Source: Pseudomonadota bacterium
GTDB lineage: Bacteria > Pseudomonadota > Gammaproteobacteria > Burkholderiales > Thiobacillaceae
NCBI GenBank assembly: GCA_021802555.1
Contig: JAJZRU010000006.1
Location: forward strand, 59,249 to 123,248
Length of the DNA: 64,000 nt
Reading direction: 5' to 3'
Made by a program: the position numbers and the translations under genes. The notes beneath the pieces were generated by a model, which worked only from the letters and a program-made list of their open reading frames with translations, was not told the DNA's origin and made no database searches. Each line of letters opens with the position of its first letter. The stretch's first letter is position 1. This document shows, piece by piece, positions 1-12,153 of this stretch.

Positions 1-499
1 GACTAACGTATTTGCCCCTAACTGGGAAGTCGATATCTTGAAAAAGTTGGATCAGACGTTGAAGCCTGCAACACCTGCTCTCCCGCACTAGCTGAGCGAG
101 AAAAGTTTCGTTAAGCGACAATAATGGGGGTTCTCGTTACCCCTACGAGGTCGCCCCCCAAGCAGCGTCTCCCCCAGCCCGCTTACTTGCTTGTCACCGA
201 CTGGTTGGCCAAAGCGCAGGAAATAATGGGGACACCGACTCCCCTGCGTCAAGGCTCTCCCGAATTGCAATTGGTGGCGCGCCTCGCTTTACCACAGTCG
301 GCTAATGGGTGCCCTCAATTCTTCATGGTTTTCGCAGCCCGCTGACGTAAACCCCCTATGCACCTACTCGCAACACGGCGAATTGCGATTCGCAATGGTC
401 CGAGGTGCGGGAGGTGTGGAGCGTGCGTGACGGCGACAGTACAAGGAAGGATAATCACCACGAAATTCGGGGCGATTCACGGTGAGTGGTTGCAGATAT
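1..499. other. Left-end segment without a supportable gene
   Basis: About 500 bases with visibly lower GC than the rest of the window and no reading frame that looks like a conserved protein. A plus-strand frame open from base 2 ends at a TAG at 89-91, so about 29 residues of a gene entering from the left are possible. The 73- and 60-codon frames across 88-345 run over each other on opposite strands and lack a convincing ribosome-binding site. In many betaproteobacteria rlmH follows rsfS; it is not present here, so this looks like a synteny break or degraded intergenic DNA. That is inference. Confidence 0.5.
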
Positions 500-853
500 T
501 CAAGCGTGCGTTGCCTGGCCGCGCGCCTTCGCCCCCGCACTCCACAACTCTTCCAGATTGTAGTGGCTGCGCACGGCGGGCTGCATGATGTGCACCAGGA
601 TGTCGCCGAGGTCCACCAGCACCCATTCACCGGTCTGCTCGCCTTCCACGCCGACGATGGGCTGCCCCAGTTCGTGGGCCTTTTCGCGCACGCTGTTGGC
701 GAGCGCCTTGGTCTGGCGCGCGGAATCGGCGCTGGCGATGATCATGCATTCGAACAGCGAGGTGAGGGGGCGGGTGTCCAGCACGGTGATGTCGCGCGCC
801 TTGATGTCCTCCAGCGCGCCGACGACGGCGGCGATCTTGTCTTGCAGGTTCAT
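500..853 (-). CDS. rsfS: Ribosome silencing factor RsfS
   Basis: 117 residues, the usual size of the RsfS/Iojap family. RsfS binds ribosomal protein L14 (uL14) on the free 50S subunit and blocks joining to 30S, which lowers translation when nutrients are scarce. The sequence carries the family core: an early DITVLDTR strand, SLFECMIIASADSARQ in the middle, and the GEWVLVDLGDILVHIM then HYNLEELW tail. The ATG at 853 overlaps the nadD stop as ATGA, so the two are translationally coupled in the usual nadD-rsfS order. The same frame stays open upstream to 1186, but that part is the antisense-phase shadow of nadD. Confidence 0.95.
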   Translation of the reverse strand: MNLQDKIAAVVGALEDIKARDITVLDTRPLTSLFECMIIASADSARQTKALANSVREKAHELGQPIVGVEGEQTGEWVLVDLGDILVHIMQPAVRSHYNLEELWSAGAKARGQATHA

Positions 854-1581
854 GGGTAGAGTTTTTGCTCCTCGATGTAGGTGCGCACCGCTTCCGGCAC
901 CAGATAGCGGATGCTCTGGCCGCACCGCAGGCGCTCGCGGATGGCGGTGGCGGAAATGTCCAGGGGGGTGATGGTGAAGCGCCACAGGCTGCCTGCAGGG
1001 GTTGTCGGCGGCGTGTCCGTGAGGCGGCGATCCACTTCGGTGCGCAAAGGATCGACCAGGGCATCGGACTGGATCAGTCGATAGCCCGGACGATGCGCGA
1101 TGGCGATATGGGCGAGTTCGAACAGCCGCCGCCAGTCTTTCCAGGTGGTGAGCCCCAGAAAGGCGTCCGCTCCCATGATGAGCCAAAGCGGCGCGCCGGG
1201 GCCGATTTCATCGCGCAGCTCGGTGAGCGTTTCCACGGTATAGCTGGGGCTGGTTTTGCGGATTTCACGCTCGTCTACCACCAGGCGGGGATTGCCGGCT
1301 GCGGCCAGGCGAGCCATTTGGAGGCGGTGGCCGGCGGCTGTGGCGGGCGCGCTACGGTGCGGCGGCAGTCCCGCAGGGACGAGGCGCACCTGGGCCAAGC
1401 CCAGCGCCTCGCCCATTTCCTCGGCGAGCCGCAGATGGCCGTAATGGATGGGATCGAAGGTGCCGCCGAGGATACCGATGGGGGGGGAAGGGGGAAGGGG
1501 AGAAGGGGGAAGGGGGGGGGTTGGAAGGTTTTGCCCTTCCTTCTTCCCCCTTCCCCCTTCTCCGTTTCCAGGATTTGCCAA
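850..1581 (-). CDS. nadD: Nicotinate-nucleotide adenylyltransferase NadD, repeat-encoded N-terminus
   Basis: Makes nicotinate adenine dinucleotide from NaMN and ATP in NAD synthesis. The core is clear: GILGGTFDPIHYGHLRLAEE holds the nucleotidyltransferase HxGH-type motif (HYGH), followed by SPSYTVETL, WLIMGADAFLGLTTW and the C-terminal ISATAIRERLRCG signature. NadD normally starts one or two residues before GILGG. Here the only bacterial start codon in frame upstream is TTG at 1581, just after the proA stop. It adds about 35 residues rich in Gly/Lys then Pro, encoded by the inverted repeat at 1480-1563. Either this tail is made, or translation starts at a non-standard codon such as ATC before GILGG. 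The core identity is secure; the start is not. Confidence 0.9.
   Translation of the reverse strand: MANPGNGEGGRGKKEGQNLPTPPLPPSPLPPSPPIGILGGTFDPIHYGHLRLAEEMGEALGLAQVRLVPAGLPPHRSAPATAAGHRLQMARLAAAGNPRLVVDEREIRKTSPSYTVETLTELRDEIGPGAPLWLIMGADAFLGLTTWKDWRRLFELAHIAIAHRPGYRLIQSDALVDPLRTEVDRRLTDTPPTTPAGSLWRFTITPLDISATAIRERLRCGQSIRYLVPEAVRTYIEEQKLYP
1480..1563. repeat. Polypurine/polypyrimidine inverted repeat inside the 5' end of nadD
   Basis: On the plus strand 1480-1520 is an unbroken 41-base purine run of G and A, and 1534-1563 is a 30-base pyrimidine run of C and T. Perfect 18-base arms, GGAGAAGGGGGAAGGGGG at 1499-1516 and its complement at 1546-1563, face each other across 29 bases. On the minus strand it is translated in frame as the start of NadD. 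Related CCTTTCCCCCTTCTC sequence occurs inside leuS near 5881-5895. Mirror-type purine tracts of this kind can form triplex DNA; that is general knowledge, not shown here. Confidence 0.85.
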
Positions 1582-1582
1582 C

Positions 1583-2839
1583 TCAGACTCTGACTTGGCC
1601 GTCGCCCAACACTACCCACTTCTGGCTGGTGAGGCCTTCCAGGCCGACCGGGCCGCGCGCGTGGATCTTGTCGGTGGAGATGCCGATTTCGGCGCCCAGG
1701 CCGTACTCGAAGCCGTCGGCGAAGCGCGTGGAGGCATTGACCATGACGCTGGCGGAATCCACTTCGCGCAGGAAGCGGCGCGCGCGCGTGTAGTCCTCGG
1801 TGACGATGGCGTCGGTATGCTGCGAGCTGTAACGGGCGATGTGCGCGATGGCCGCATCCATGTCGGCCACCACGCGGATGGCAATGATGGGCGCGAGATA
1901 TTCTTCGTGCCAGTCGGCCTCGGCGGCGGCGACGATGCCGGGCAGCAGCGCGCGGGTTTGCTCGCAGCCGCGCATCTCCACGCCCTTGGTGTGGTAGATG
2001 TCGGCGATGCGGGGCAGGAAAGCGGTTGCCACGGCCTCATGCACCAGCAGCGTCTCCATGGTGTTGCAGGTGCCGTAGCGGCTGGTCTTGGCGTTGTCGG
2101 CGATGGCCGCGGCCTTGGCGAGATCGGCGCGGTCGTCCACATACACATGGCAGACGCCGTGCAGATGCTTGATGACGGGTATCCTGGCCTCGTTGATGAG
2201 GCGCTCGATGAGGCTCTTGCCGCCGCGCGGCACGATCACGTCCACATAGTCCTTCAGGGTGATGAGCTCGCCCACCGCGGCGCGGTCGGTGGTATCCACC
2301 ACCTGCACGCAATGGGGCGGCAGGCCGGCCTGGGCCAGACCCTCGGCGACGCAGGCGGCGATGGCCCGATTGCTTTCGATGGCCTCGCTGCCGCCGCGCA
2401 GGATGGCGGCATTGCCCGACTTCAGGCACAGTCCGGCGGCGTCCGCCGTGACGTTGGGGCGCGCCTCGTAAATGATCCCCACCACGCCCAGCGGCACGCG
2501 CATCTTGCCGACCTGGATGCCGGAGGGCCGGTATTTCAAATCCTCGATCTCGCCCACCGGATCGGGCAGCGCGGCGATCTGCTCCAGGCCCTCGGCCATG
2601 CCGCGAATGGCCTTGTCGCTCAGTTGCAGGCGATCGAGCAGGGCGGCGTCGTAGCCGTCGCGGCGCGCGCGCGTGGTGTCTTCGTAGTTGGCGGCCTGCA
2701 GCTTGTCCTGGTCGCGGCGGATGGCGGCGGCGATGGCGGCGAGCGCGCGGTTCTTTGCGCCGGTGTCGGCGCGCGCCAGGATGCGGCTGGCATCGCGGGC
2801 CTGGCGGCCCAGGGTGGTCATGTAGCTCTTGATGTCCAT
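1583..2839 (-). CDS. proA: Gamma-glutamyl phosphate reductase ProA
   Basis: 418 residues, full length. Reduces gamma-glutamyl phosphate to glutamate semialdehyde with NADPH, the second step of proline synthesis. It has the aldehyde dehydrogenase fold: [19 protein letters not shown] and [12 protein letters not shown] for cofactor binding, [11 protein letters not shown], and the catalytic cysteine in [14 protein letters not shown], with the C-terminal [20 protein letters not shown] signature. The stop lies one base before the TTG start of nadD, and holA ends 15 bases upstream, so the whole leuS-lptE-holA-proA-nadD-rsfS run is probably one transcript. Confidence 0.97.
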   Translation of the reverse strand: MDIKSYMTTLGRQARDASRILARADTGAKNRALAAIAAAIRRDQDKLQAANYEDTTRARRDGYDAALLDRLQLSDKAIRGMAEGLEQIAALPDPVGEIEDLKYRPSGIQVGKMRVPLGVVGIIYEARPNVTADAAGLCLKSGNAAILRGGSEAIESNRAIAACVAEGLAQAGLPPHCVQVVDTTDRAAVGELITLKDYVDVIVPRGGKSLIERLINEARIPVIKHLHGVCHVYVDDRADLAKAAAIADNAKTSRYGTCNTMETLLVHEAVATAFLPRIADIYHTKGVEMRGCEQTRALLPGIVAAAEADWHEEYLAPIIAIRVVADMDAAIAHIARYSSQHTDAIVTEDYTRARRFLREVDSASVMVNASTRFADGFEYGLGAEIGISTDKIHARGPVGLEGLTSQKWVVLGDGQVRV

Positions 2840-2854
2840 AGCGGCTTGTTTCAG

Positions 2855-3877
2855 TCAGTTGCTGCGGCGGCCCCGCGCGCTGCACAGGAACAGGCCCAGG
2901 CGCAGCAGTTCGCTCCACGGGTCGCCCGGCTCCAGCCCCTTGGCCTGGCGGTCGAGCAGGGCCAGGCGCGTGAGCGCCTGCTCCAGGCGCGGCAGCGAGA
3001 GGCGCTGCAAGGCGGCTTCCACCAGCGGACGGCGCTTTTCCCAGACCCGTTGGGCGGCGAGCAGGCGCGGCAGCGCTTCGCCCCGTTGCAATCCTGATTG
3101 TAGCCGCAACAGCAGGCGCAGGGCATTCGATAGCTGCCACAGGATGCGCGGCAGGGCCTCGCCTTCCTCCCGCAAATGCGCCAGGATGCGGCTGTAGCGC
3201 GCGAGCTGGCCCTGATAGAGGGCGTCGGGCAGCTGCCCCACGTCGTAGCGCGCCACGTCGGTCACTGCCGCCTGCACTTGGGCCAGCTCCAGCCGGCCGG
3301 CGGGCAGCAGGAGGGCGAGCTTGTCGATTTCCTGGCGCGCGGCCAGCAGGTTGCCCTCCACCCGCTGCGCCAGCCAATCCAGTGCGTCGGGTCCGGCGCT
3401 GAAGCCCTGGGCCTTGAGCCGTCCGGCAATCCATGCCGGCAGGCGGCCGGCTTCCACGGCGCGGAATTGCAGGGTCACGCCGGCAGACACCAGAGCGCCG
3501 AACCACTTGCTCTGGGTGGCGCGCCACTCCAGGCTGGGCAGGGTGATGAGCGTGAGCGTGTCGGGCGGCAGATGTTCGGCATAGTCCTGCAGGGCGCGGC
3601 CGCCCTCGGTGCCAGGTTTGCCGGACGGGATGCGGATTTCGTTCAGGCGGCGTGCGCCGAACAGGGAAAGATTGCCGCCGTCCTTGGTGACGGCGTCCCA
3701 GTTGTAGCGCCCTTGCACGTCGTAGACCTGGCGCTCGCCGTAGCCGGCGCGGCGGGCGGCCGCGCGGATCGCGTCCTCCGCTTCCAGCAGGCCGAGCGGT
3801 TCTTCGCCCCACAGCACGTAGAGCGCCGCCAGATCCTGGGCCAGGTGGCTGGCCAGGCGTTCGGGGGCAAGCTCCAT
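2855..3877 (-). CDS. holA: DNA polymerase III subunit delta HolA
   Basis: 340 residues, typical size. Delta is the wrench of the clamp loader that opens the beta clamp. The N-terminus (LYVLWGEEPLGLLEAEDAIRAA) matches the HolA family start, followed by QVYDVQGRYNWDAV and LFGARRLNEIRIP, which precedes the degenerate AAA+ part. The middle carries the family motif DALDWLAQRVEGNLLAARQEIDKLALL. It starts three bases after the lptE stop. The 5' neighbour lptE and the downstream proA, nadD and rsfS are the usual betaproteobacterial companions. Confidence 0.95.
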   Translation of the reverse strand: MELAPERLASHLAQDLAALYVLWGEEPLGLLEAEDAIRAAARRAGYGERQVYDVQGRYNWDAVTKDGGNLSLFGARRLNEIRIPSGKPGTEGGRALQDYAEHLPPDTLTLITLPSLEWRATQSKWFGALVSAGVTLQFRAVEAGRLPAWIAGRLKAQGFSAGPDALDWLAQRVEGNLLAARQEIDKLALLLPAGRLELAQVQAAVTDVARYDVGQLPDALYQGQLARYSRILAHLREEGEALPRILWQLSNALRLLLRLQSGLQRGEALPRLLAAQRVWEKRRPLVEAALQRLSLPRLEQALTRLALLDRQAKGLEPGDPWSELLRLGLFLCSARGRRSN

Positions 3878-3880
3878 CGG

Positions 3881-8048
<4,168 letters not shown>

Positions 8049-8068
8049 GGCGCTTTGCGCGCTGCGAG

Positions 8069-8092
8069 CGGGGCCTGCGGCCCCGTTTTTTT
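8069..8092 (+). terminator. Intrinsic terminator after prkB
   Basis: Perfect 7-bp stem CGGGGCC/GGCCCCG (8069-8075 and 8079-8085) with a TGC loop, followed by seven T. The minus strand has no T-run, so it stops plus-strand transcription from prkB. Confidence 0.93.
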
Positions 8093-8095
8093 GAG

Positions 8096-8764
8096 TCAAC
8101 CCAGCCGCGTCAGCCCCCAGACCAGCAGTGCGGCCAACGCCAGCAGCAGTGCGGCGCGCGCCGGCGAGGCGAAGCGCAGCGCCGGCACTTCGGGCGGTGC
8201 CGCCTTGCACCCCGTGAGCATGGCTGCCAGCAGTCCGTCGCGGCGCAGCGCGACATGGGTCAGCACGGCGGCGACATGCAGGGCGGCGAGCCCCAGCAGC
8301 AGGTCGAAATTCAGCTTGTGCAAGGCCGTGGCGAGCTCGCTCGCGCGTTCCCCGACGTCATGCGCCAGCGGTCCGGAAAAGGCCACGTCGTCGGTGGCGA
8401 ACAAGCCGCTGGCGCCCTGGAGCAGCAGGCTCGCCAGCAGGGCGAGCACCATCCACCCGCCCAGCGGGTTGTGACCCAGGTAGGCGGGTGGGCGCCGCGC
8501 GGCTAGGCTGTGCGCATAGGCGAGCACGGCGCGCGGGCCGCGCACGAAGCCGGCGAAGCGCGCGCTGTCGCTGCCGGCCCAGCCCCACAGCATGCGGAAG
8601 ATCACCAGCGTGAGTATGGCGTAGCCCGAACGCTCGTGCAGCGGCAGCCAGTCGCCGCCGCGCGTACCGCTCCACCAGGACAAGGCCAACAGGGCGGCCA
8701 GGCTCCAATGAAACAGGCGCACCGGCAGATCCCATACTTTCACCGTGCCATGCCGATGCGCCAT
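8096..8764 (-). CDS. Membrane cytochrome b561-like protein
   Basis: 222 residues with four or five hydrophobic segments, of the Ni/Fe-hydrogenase cytochrome b / b561 family. The start VWDLPVRLFHWSLAALL is the family signature. Conserved membrane histidines H19, H43, H149 and H163 are placed to bind two b hemes. It probably moves electrons between the quinone pool and a periplasmic c cytochrome; its partner is likely the c'-like lipoprotein whose stop lies one base before this gene's start. No hydrogenase genes are nearby. Last gene of the rhodanese/MoaD-like/cytochrome run. Confidence 0.88.
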   Translation of the reverse strand: MAHRHGTVKVWDLPVRLFHWSLAALLALSWWSGTRGGDWLPLHERSGYAILTLVIFRMLWGWAGSDSARFAGFVRGPRAVLAYAHSLAARRPPAYLGHNPLGGWMVLALLASLLLQGASGLFATDDVAFSGPLAHDVGERASELATALHKLNFDLLLGLAALHVAAVLTHVALRRDGLLAAMLTGCKAAPPEVPALRFASPARAALLLALAALLVWGLTRLG

Positions 8765-8765
8765 T

Positions 8766-9242
8766 TCAGAACCTGGGCGGGCCGCGGAACGTCTGGTGGC
8801 AGGCGTCGCAGCTTGCGCTCAATTCTCGGAACGCCGGCCGGACGGCATCCGGGTTGCCGCTTTGCGCGGCCCGCGCCAGCTGATCGGCCGCATGGATGAA
8901 GCGATCCTGCGCAGCCTTGAATTGGGCGGGTTTCTCCCATACCGCGGGCTTGGCGCGGCTCGGGTAGTAAGTGCTGCCTTGGGGGAAATGTTGCCAGGGC
9001 TTCGTGCTCAGGGCCTTGAGTCTGGCGGCCAGCTGCTGCACTTGCTGCGCCTCGAAGGGTTTGCTGCCGCGCAGCATCATGCCTATCGGCTCGGAAGTGC
9101 GCAGGAATTGCTTGAAGATGGCTTCGCGCTTGGTGACCGGCTGGCCGGGATGGGTGTCCTTGCCCGGTCCGCAGGCGGTGAGGGCCAGGCAGGCGAGCAG
9201 CGCCAGCGTGGCGGGGAGCAGGGGGGAGCGGTGGAAGCGCAT
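8766..9242 (-). CDS. Cytochrome c'/c-556-like lipoprotein
   Basis: 158 residues from the ATG. A signal peptide ends in the lipobox LTAC, so the protein is probably anchored as a lipoprotein. A single C-terminal heme motif CDACH (residues 145-149) and a mostly helical body with APIGMMLRGSKPF-like features (here SEPIGMMLRGSKPF) match the four-helix cytochrome c' family, where the heme site is at the C-terminus. Likely role: electron carrier or gas-binding cytochrome. A GTG at 9251 overlaps the stop of the MoaD-like gene as GTGA and could be the coupled start, adding three residues; the ATG at 9242 gives the more typical signal peptide. Confidence 0.86.
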   Translation of the reverse strand: MRFHRSPLLPATLALLACLALTACGPGKDTHPGQPVTKREAIFKQFLRTSEPIGMMLRGSKPFEAQQVQQLAARLKALSTKPWQHFPQGSTYYPSRAKPAVWEKPAQFKAAQDRFIHAADQLARAAQSGNPDAVRPAFRELSASCDACHQTFRGPPRF

Positions 9243-9247
9243 GGGGG

Positions 9248-9499
9248 TCACGCCATGGCGAACGCCACCAGGGCGATTTCGTCGCCGTCCTGCACTGCCG
9301 TGGACGGCTCGGCGAACTGCTTGTTGACGGTGACCTTGAGCGACGGGTTGGCGCGCAACGCACGCTCCCAGATTTCGCCGCGCCGGCCCAGCCAGCGCAG
9401 CAGGGCGCCGATGTCGCCTACCTCGGCAGGCAGCTCGGCGTCCTCGCCGGTCTGTCCGAACAAGGTGGCGAGGTGGCCGAAATAGAGGATGCGTATCAT
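9248..9499 (-). CDS. MoaD/ThiS-family protein lacking the terminal Gly-Gly
   Basis: 83 residues with the beta-grasp pattern of MoaD: MIRILYFGHLATLFGQTGEDAEL at the start is the family opening (its core, IRILYFGHLATLFG, is diagnostic), then LLRWLGRRGEIWERAL, LKVTVNKQFA and the near-terminal DGDEIAL. MoaD carries sulfur as a thiocarboxylate on a C-terminal Gly-Gly. Here the end is DGDEIALVAFAMA and no GG is present, so standard activation by MoeB and sulfur transfer to molybdopterin look impossible. It overlaps the upstream rhodanese gene (ATGA) and the downstream cytochrome (GTGA). It could be a non-catalytic paralogue with a structural or regulatory role. Confidence 0.8.
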   Translation of the reverse strand: MIRILYFGHLATLFGQTGEDAELPAEVGDIGALLRWLGRRGEIWERALRANPSLKVTVNKQFAEPSTAVQDGDEIALVAFAMA

Positions 9500-9888
9500 G
9501 GGGATTCCTTCATCAGTTCGTAGCCCTCCGCCAGCCACAGCTCCGTGCCGCCGGCCAGCGAATATACGCGCGAGAAGCCCATGTCCATGAGCGTCGCCGC
9601 GGCCAGGGCCGAGCGTGCGCCGGTGCTGCAATACAGCAGGATTTCGCACGCGGCGGCGCGGCTCAGGCGGGCGTCGCACCCCTTGTAGGCGGGGTCGGCG
9701 GCAGCTTCCAGCCGCCCGCGCGGGATGGAACTCGCGCCGGGCAGGTGGCCCAGGACAAACTCCTCCGCCTCGCGCACGTCGACCACCAACATCTCCCCCA
9801 GGCGCTCGCGCGCCGTGTCGGCATCCATTTCGCGGATGCGCGCACGGGCCTCGCGTATGAAATCCCCCAGAGTCTTGGGCATGGGCAT
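9496..9888 (-). CDS. Rhodanese-like sulfurtransferase
   Basis: 130 residues, one rhodanese domain. The active-site loop CSTGARS starts at Cys87, which would carry a persulfide; DVREAEEFVLGHLPGASSIPRG is the family's conserved first half and VYSLAGGTELWLAEGYE its end. A helical lead of about 30 residues precedes the domain. First gene of the tight minus-strand run with the MoaD-like protein, the c'-like cytochrome and cytochrome b561. The context suggests sulfur handling coupled to electron transfer; this is inference. Confidence 0.92.
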   Translation of the reverse strand: MPMPKTLGDFIREARARIREMDADTARERLGEMLVVDVREAEEFVLGHLPGASSIPRGRLEAAADPAYKGCDARLSRAAACEILLYCSTGARSALAAATLMDMGFSRVYSLAGGTELWLAEGYELMKESP

Positions 9889-9890
9889 TT

Positions 9891-9896
9891 TATAAT
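9891..9896 (+). promoter_or_regulatory. Candidate -10 box for uvrD
   Basis: A perfect TATAAT 27 bases before the uvrD ATG in the 35-base gap to the divergent rhodanese gene. No clear -35 hexamer and no ribosome-binding site before uvrD are visible. Confidence 0.35.
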
Positions 9897-9923
9897 TCTG
9901 CCAGATCGCGCATTTTATTCTTC

Positions 9924-12032
9924 ATGAACGACACCCTGCTGGATACCCTCAACCCGGAGCAGCGCCGGGCCGTCACCCTGCCGGACGCTTCCGCGCTGAT
10001 TCTGGCCGGCGCGGGTTCCGGCAAGACGCGGGTGCTCACCACACGCATCGCCTGGCTGATCCAGCAGGGCCGGGTGTCGCCGCTGGGGGTGCTGGCGGTG
10101 ACCTTTACCAACAAGGCGGCCAAGGAAATGCTCGCACGCCTGGCCGCGCTGCTGCCGATTTCCACCCGCGGCATGTGGGTGGGCACTTTCCATGGGCTGT
10201 CCAACCGTCTGCTGCGCACGCATTGGCGGGAGGCGGGCCTGCCGCAGTCCTTCCAGATCCTGGACCATCAGGATCAGTTGGCTGCCGTCAAGCGCCTGCT
10301 CAAGGCGCTCAACGTCGATACGGAAAAATACGAACCGCGCAAGGTGCAGTGGTTCATCAACGCCAACAAGGAAGCCGGGCTGCGCGCCCATCGCGTGGAA
10401 GCCTTCGACCCTCACACGCGCCGCCTGGCGGAACTGTACGCGGCCTACGACGTGCAATGCCAGCGCGAGGGCGTGGCCGATTTCCCCGAGCTGCTGCTGC
10501 GCGCCTACGAGCTGCTGGAGCGCAACGAACTGCTGCGCCAACATTACCAGGAGCGCTTTCGCCACATACTGGTGGACGAATTCCAGGACACCAACGCCTT
10601 GCAGTACCGCTGGCTGCGCCTCTTCGCCGGGCCGCAGGCGGCGCTGTTCGCGGTCGGCGATGACGACCAGTCCATTTACGCCTTCCGCGGCGCGAATACC
10701 GGCAACATGGCGGAGTTCGAGCGCGACTACGCCCAAGGCCGGGTCATCAAGCTGGAGCGGAACTACCGCAGCCACGGCCATATCCTGGACGCGGCCAATG
10801 CCCTGATCGCGCGCAATACCCGGCGCCTGGGCAAGAATCTGTGGACCGAGGACGGCAAGGGCGAGAGGCTGCGCCTGTTCCAGGGCTACAACGACCAGGA
10901 AGAGGCCGCCTTCGTGATGGACGAAATCCGCCAGCTCGAGCGCGCGGGGGCGAGCCTCGCCGACATGGCGGTGCTGTACCGCTCCAATGCCCAGTCGCGC
11001 GTGCTGGAGCACGCCCTGTTTTCCGCCGGATTGCCCTATCGCGTCTATGGCGGGCTGCGTTTTTTCGAGCGCCAGGAGATCAAGCATGCCCTGGCCTATC
11101 TGCGCATGCTCACCCACCCCGACGACGACGGCGCGTTGCTGCGCGTGGTCAATTTTCCGGCCCGCGGCATAGGCGCGCGCACCCTGGAGGGCCTGCAGGA
11201 ACGCGCGCGCGCCGCCGGCACGAGCCTGTGGCAGGCGGCCTGTACGGCGCCCGGCAAGCTCGCTCCCTTCGTGCGCCTGATCGAGGATCTCAAGCGCGCC
11301 ATCGATGGGCTGCCCTTGGCCGAGGCACTGGCCCAGGTCATTGCCCTGAGCGGATTGGAGGCGTTCTACAAAGGGGAGCGGGAGGGGGCCGAGCGGCTGG
11401 AAAACCTGGGCGAGTTGGTCAATGCCGCGGCCCTGTTCGAGCAGGAGCGCGAGGAAACGGAGGCGGAAGGGCCGCTGGACGCCTTTCTCGCCCATGCCGC
11501 CCTGGAGGCGGGCGAGCATCAGGCCGAAGCCGGGCGGGACGCCGTGCAACTCATGACCGTGCATGCCGCCAAGGGCCTGGAATTTCACACGGTCTTCATC
11601 ACCGGCCTGGAAGAGGGCTTGTTTCCCCACGAGCAGAGCTTTGCCGAAAACGACGGGCTGGAGGAGGAGCGTCGGCTGATGTACGTGGCGCTGACGCGCG
11701 CGCGCCGCAGGCTCTATCTCACTTTCGCGCAATCGCGCCTGCTCCATGGCCAGACTCGCTGCGGCATGGCGTCGCGCTTCCTCGACGAACTCCCCCCTGG
11801 GGCGTTGCTGCCCCTGAATCGCTCCGTCCCGGTCCCCGCGCCTTATGGCGCGGCAGCCCTAGCGAAAAGCGAAGCCGGCCTACAGGTGGGGCAGAGCGTC
11901 CGCCATGCCAAATTCGGCGCCGGGGTCATCGTGGATTTCGAGGGGCGCGGTGGCGATGCCCGGGTGCAAGTCAAGTTTGGTCAAGCAGGAACTAAATGGT
12001 TAGTGTTGCAATATGCCAACTTACAGCACTGA
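9924..12032 (+). CDS. uvrD: DNA helicase II UvrD
   Basis: 702 residues, superfamily 1A helicase that unwinds DNA 3' to 5' in nucleotide excision and mismatch repair. Walker A AGAGSGKT at about 28-35, motif Ia VLAVTFTNKAAKEM, motif II DEFQD near residue 217, motif III GDDDQSIYAFRGA, motif IV YRSNAQSRVLE, motif V QLMTVHAAKGLEF and motif VI EERRLMYVALTRAR are all present. The C-terminal part (VGQSVRHAKFGAGVIVDFEG and the WLVLQYANLQ end) is the UvrD/PcrA Tudor-like tail that contacts RNA polymerase, which separates it from Rep, encoded at 48411-50390. Confidence 0.95.
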   Translation: MNDTLLDTLNPEQRRAVTLPDASALILAGAGSGKTRVLTTRIAWLIQQGRVSPLGVLAVTFTNKAAKEMLARLAALLPISTRGMWVGTFHGLSNRLLRTHWREAGLPQSFQILDHQDQLAAVKRLLKALNVDTEKYEPRKVQWFINANKEAGLRAHRVEAFDPHTRRLAELYAAYDVQCQREGVADFPELLLRAYELLERNELLRQHYQERFRHILVDEFQDTNALQYRWLRLFAGPQAALFAVGDDDQSIYAFRGANTGNMAEFERDYAQGRVIKLERNYRSHGHILDAANALIARNTRRLGKNLWTEDGKGERLRLFQGYNDQEEAAFVMDEIRQLERAGASLADMAVLYRSNAQSRVLEHALFSAGLPYRVYGGLRFFERQEIKHALAYLRMLTHPDDDGALLRVVNFPARGIGARTLEGLQERARAAGTSLWQAACTAPGKLAPFVRLIEDLKRAIDGLPLAEALAQVIALSGLEAFYKGEREGAERLENLGELVNAAALFEQEREETEAEGPLDAFLAHAALEAGEHQAEAGRDAVQLMTVHAAKGLEFHTVFITGLEEGLFPHEQSFAENDGLEEERRLMYVALTRARRRLYLTFAQSRLLHGQTRCGMASRFLDELPPGALLPLNRSVPVPAPYGAAALAKSEAGLQVGQSVRHAKFGAGVIVDFEGRGGDARVQVKFGQAGTKWLVLQYANLQH

Positions 12033-12153
12033 TAAGTCCTTGATTTGTGTCAATTCTGCAACAATGGGGGCGGAGAAACCGGACTTTGCCATGGCCTGCA
12101 TGAGGGGCTGAGTTAAAATAGGCCCCCAGAAAACTTTTAATGGAGAGCTCGCG

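Noticed and set aside
100..175. tmRNA-like string (GGGGGCGACC on the minus strand) at the left end
   Set aside because: No tRNA-like end, no tag-peptide frame and no GGTTCGAATCC loop could be found nearby.
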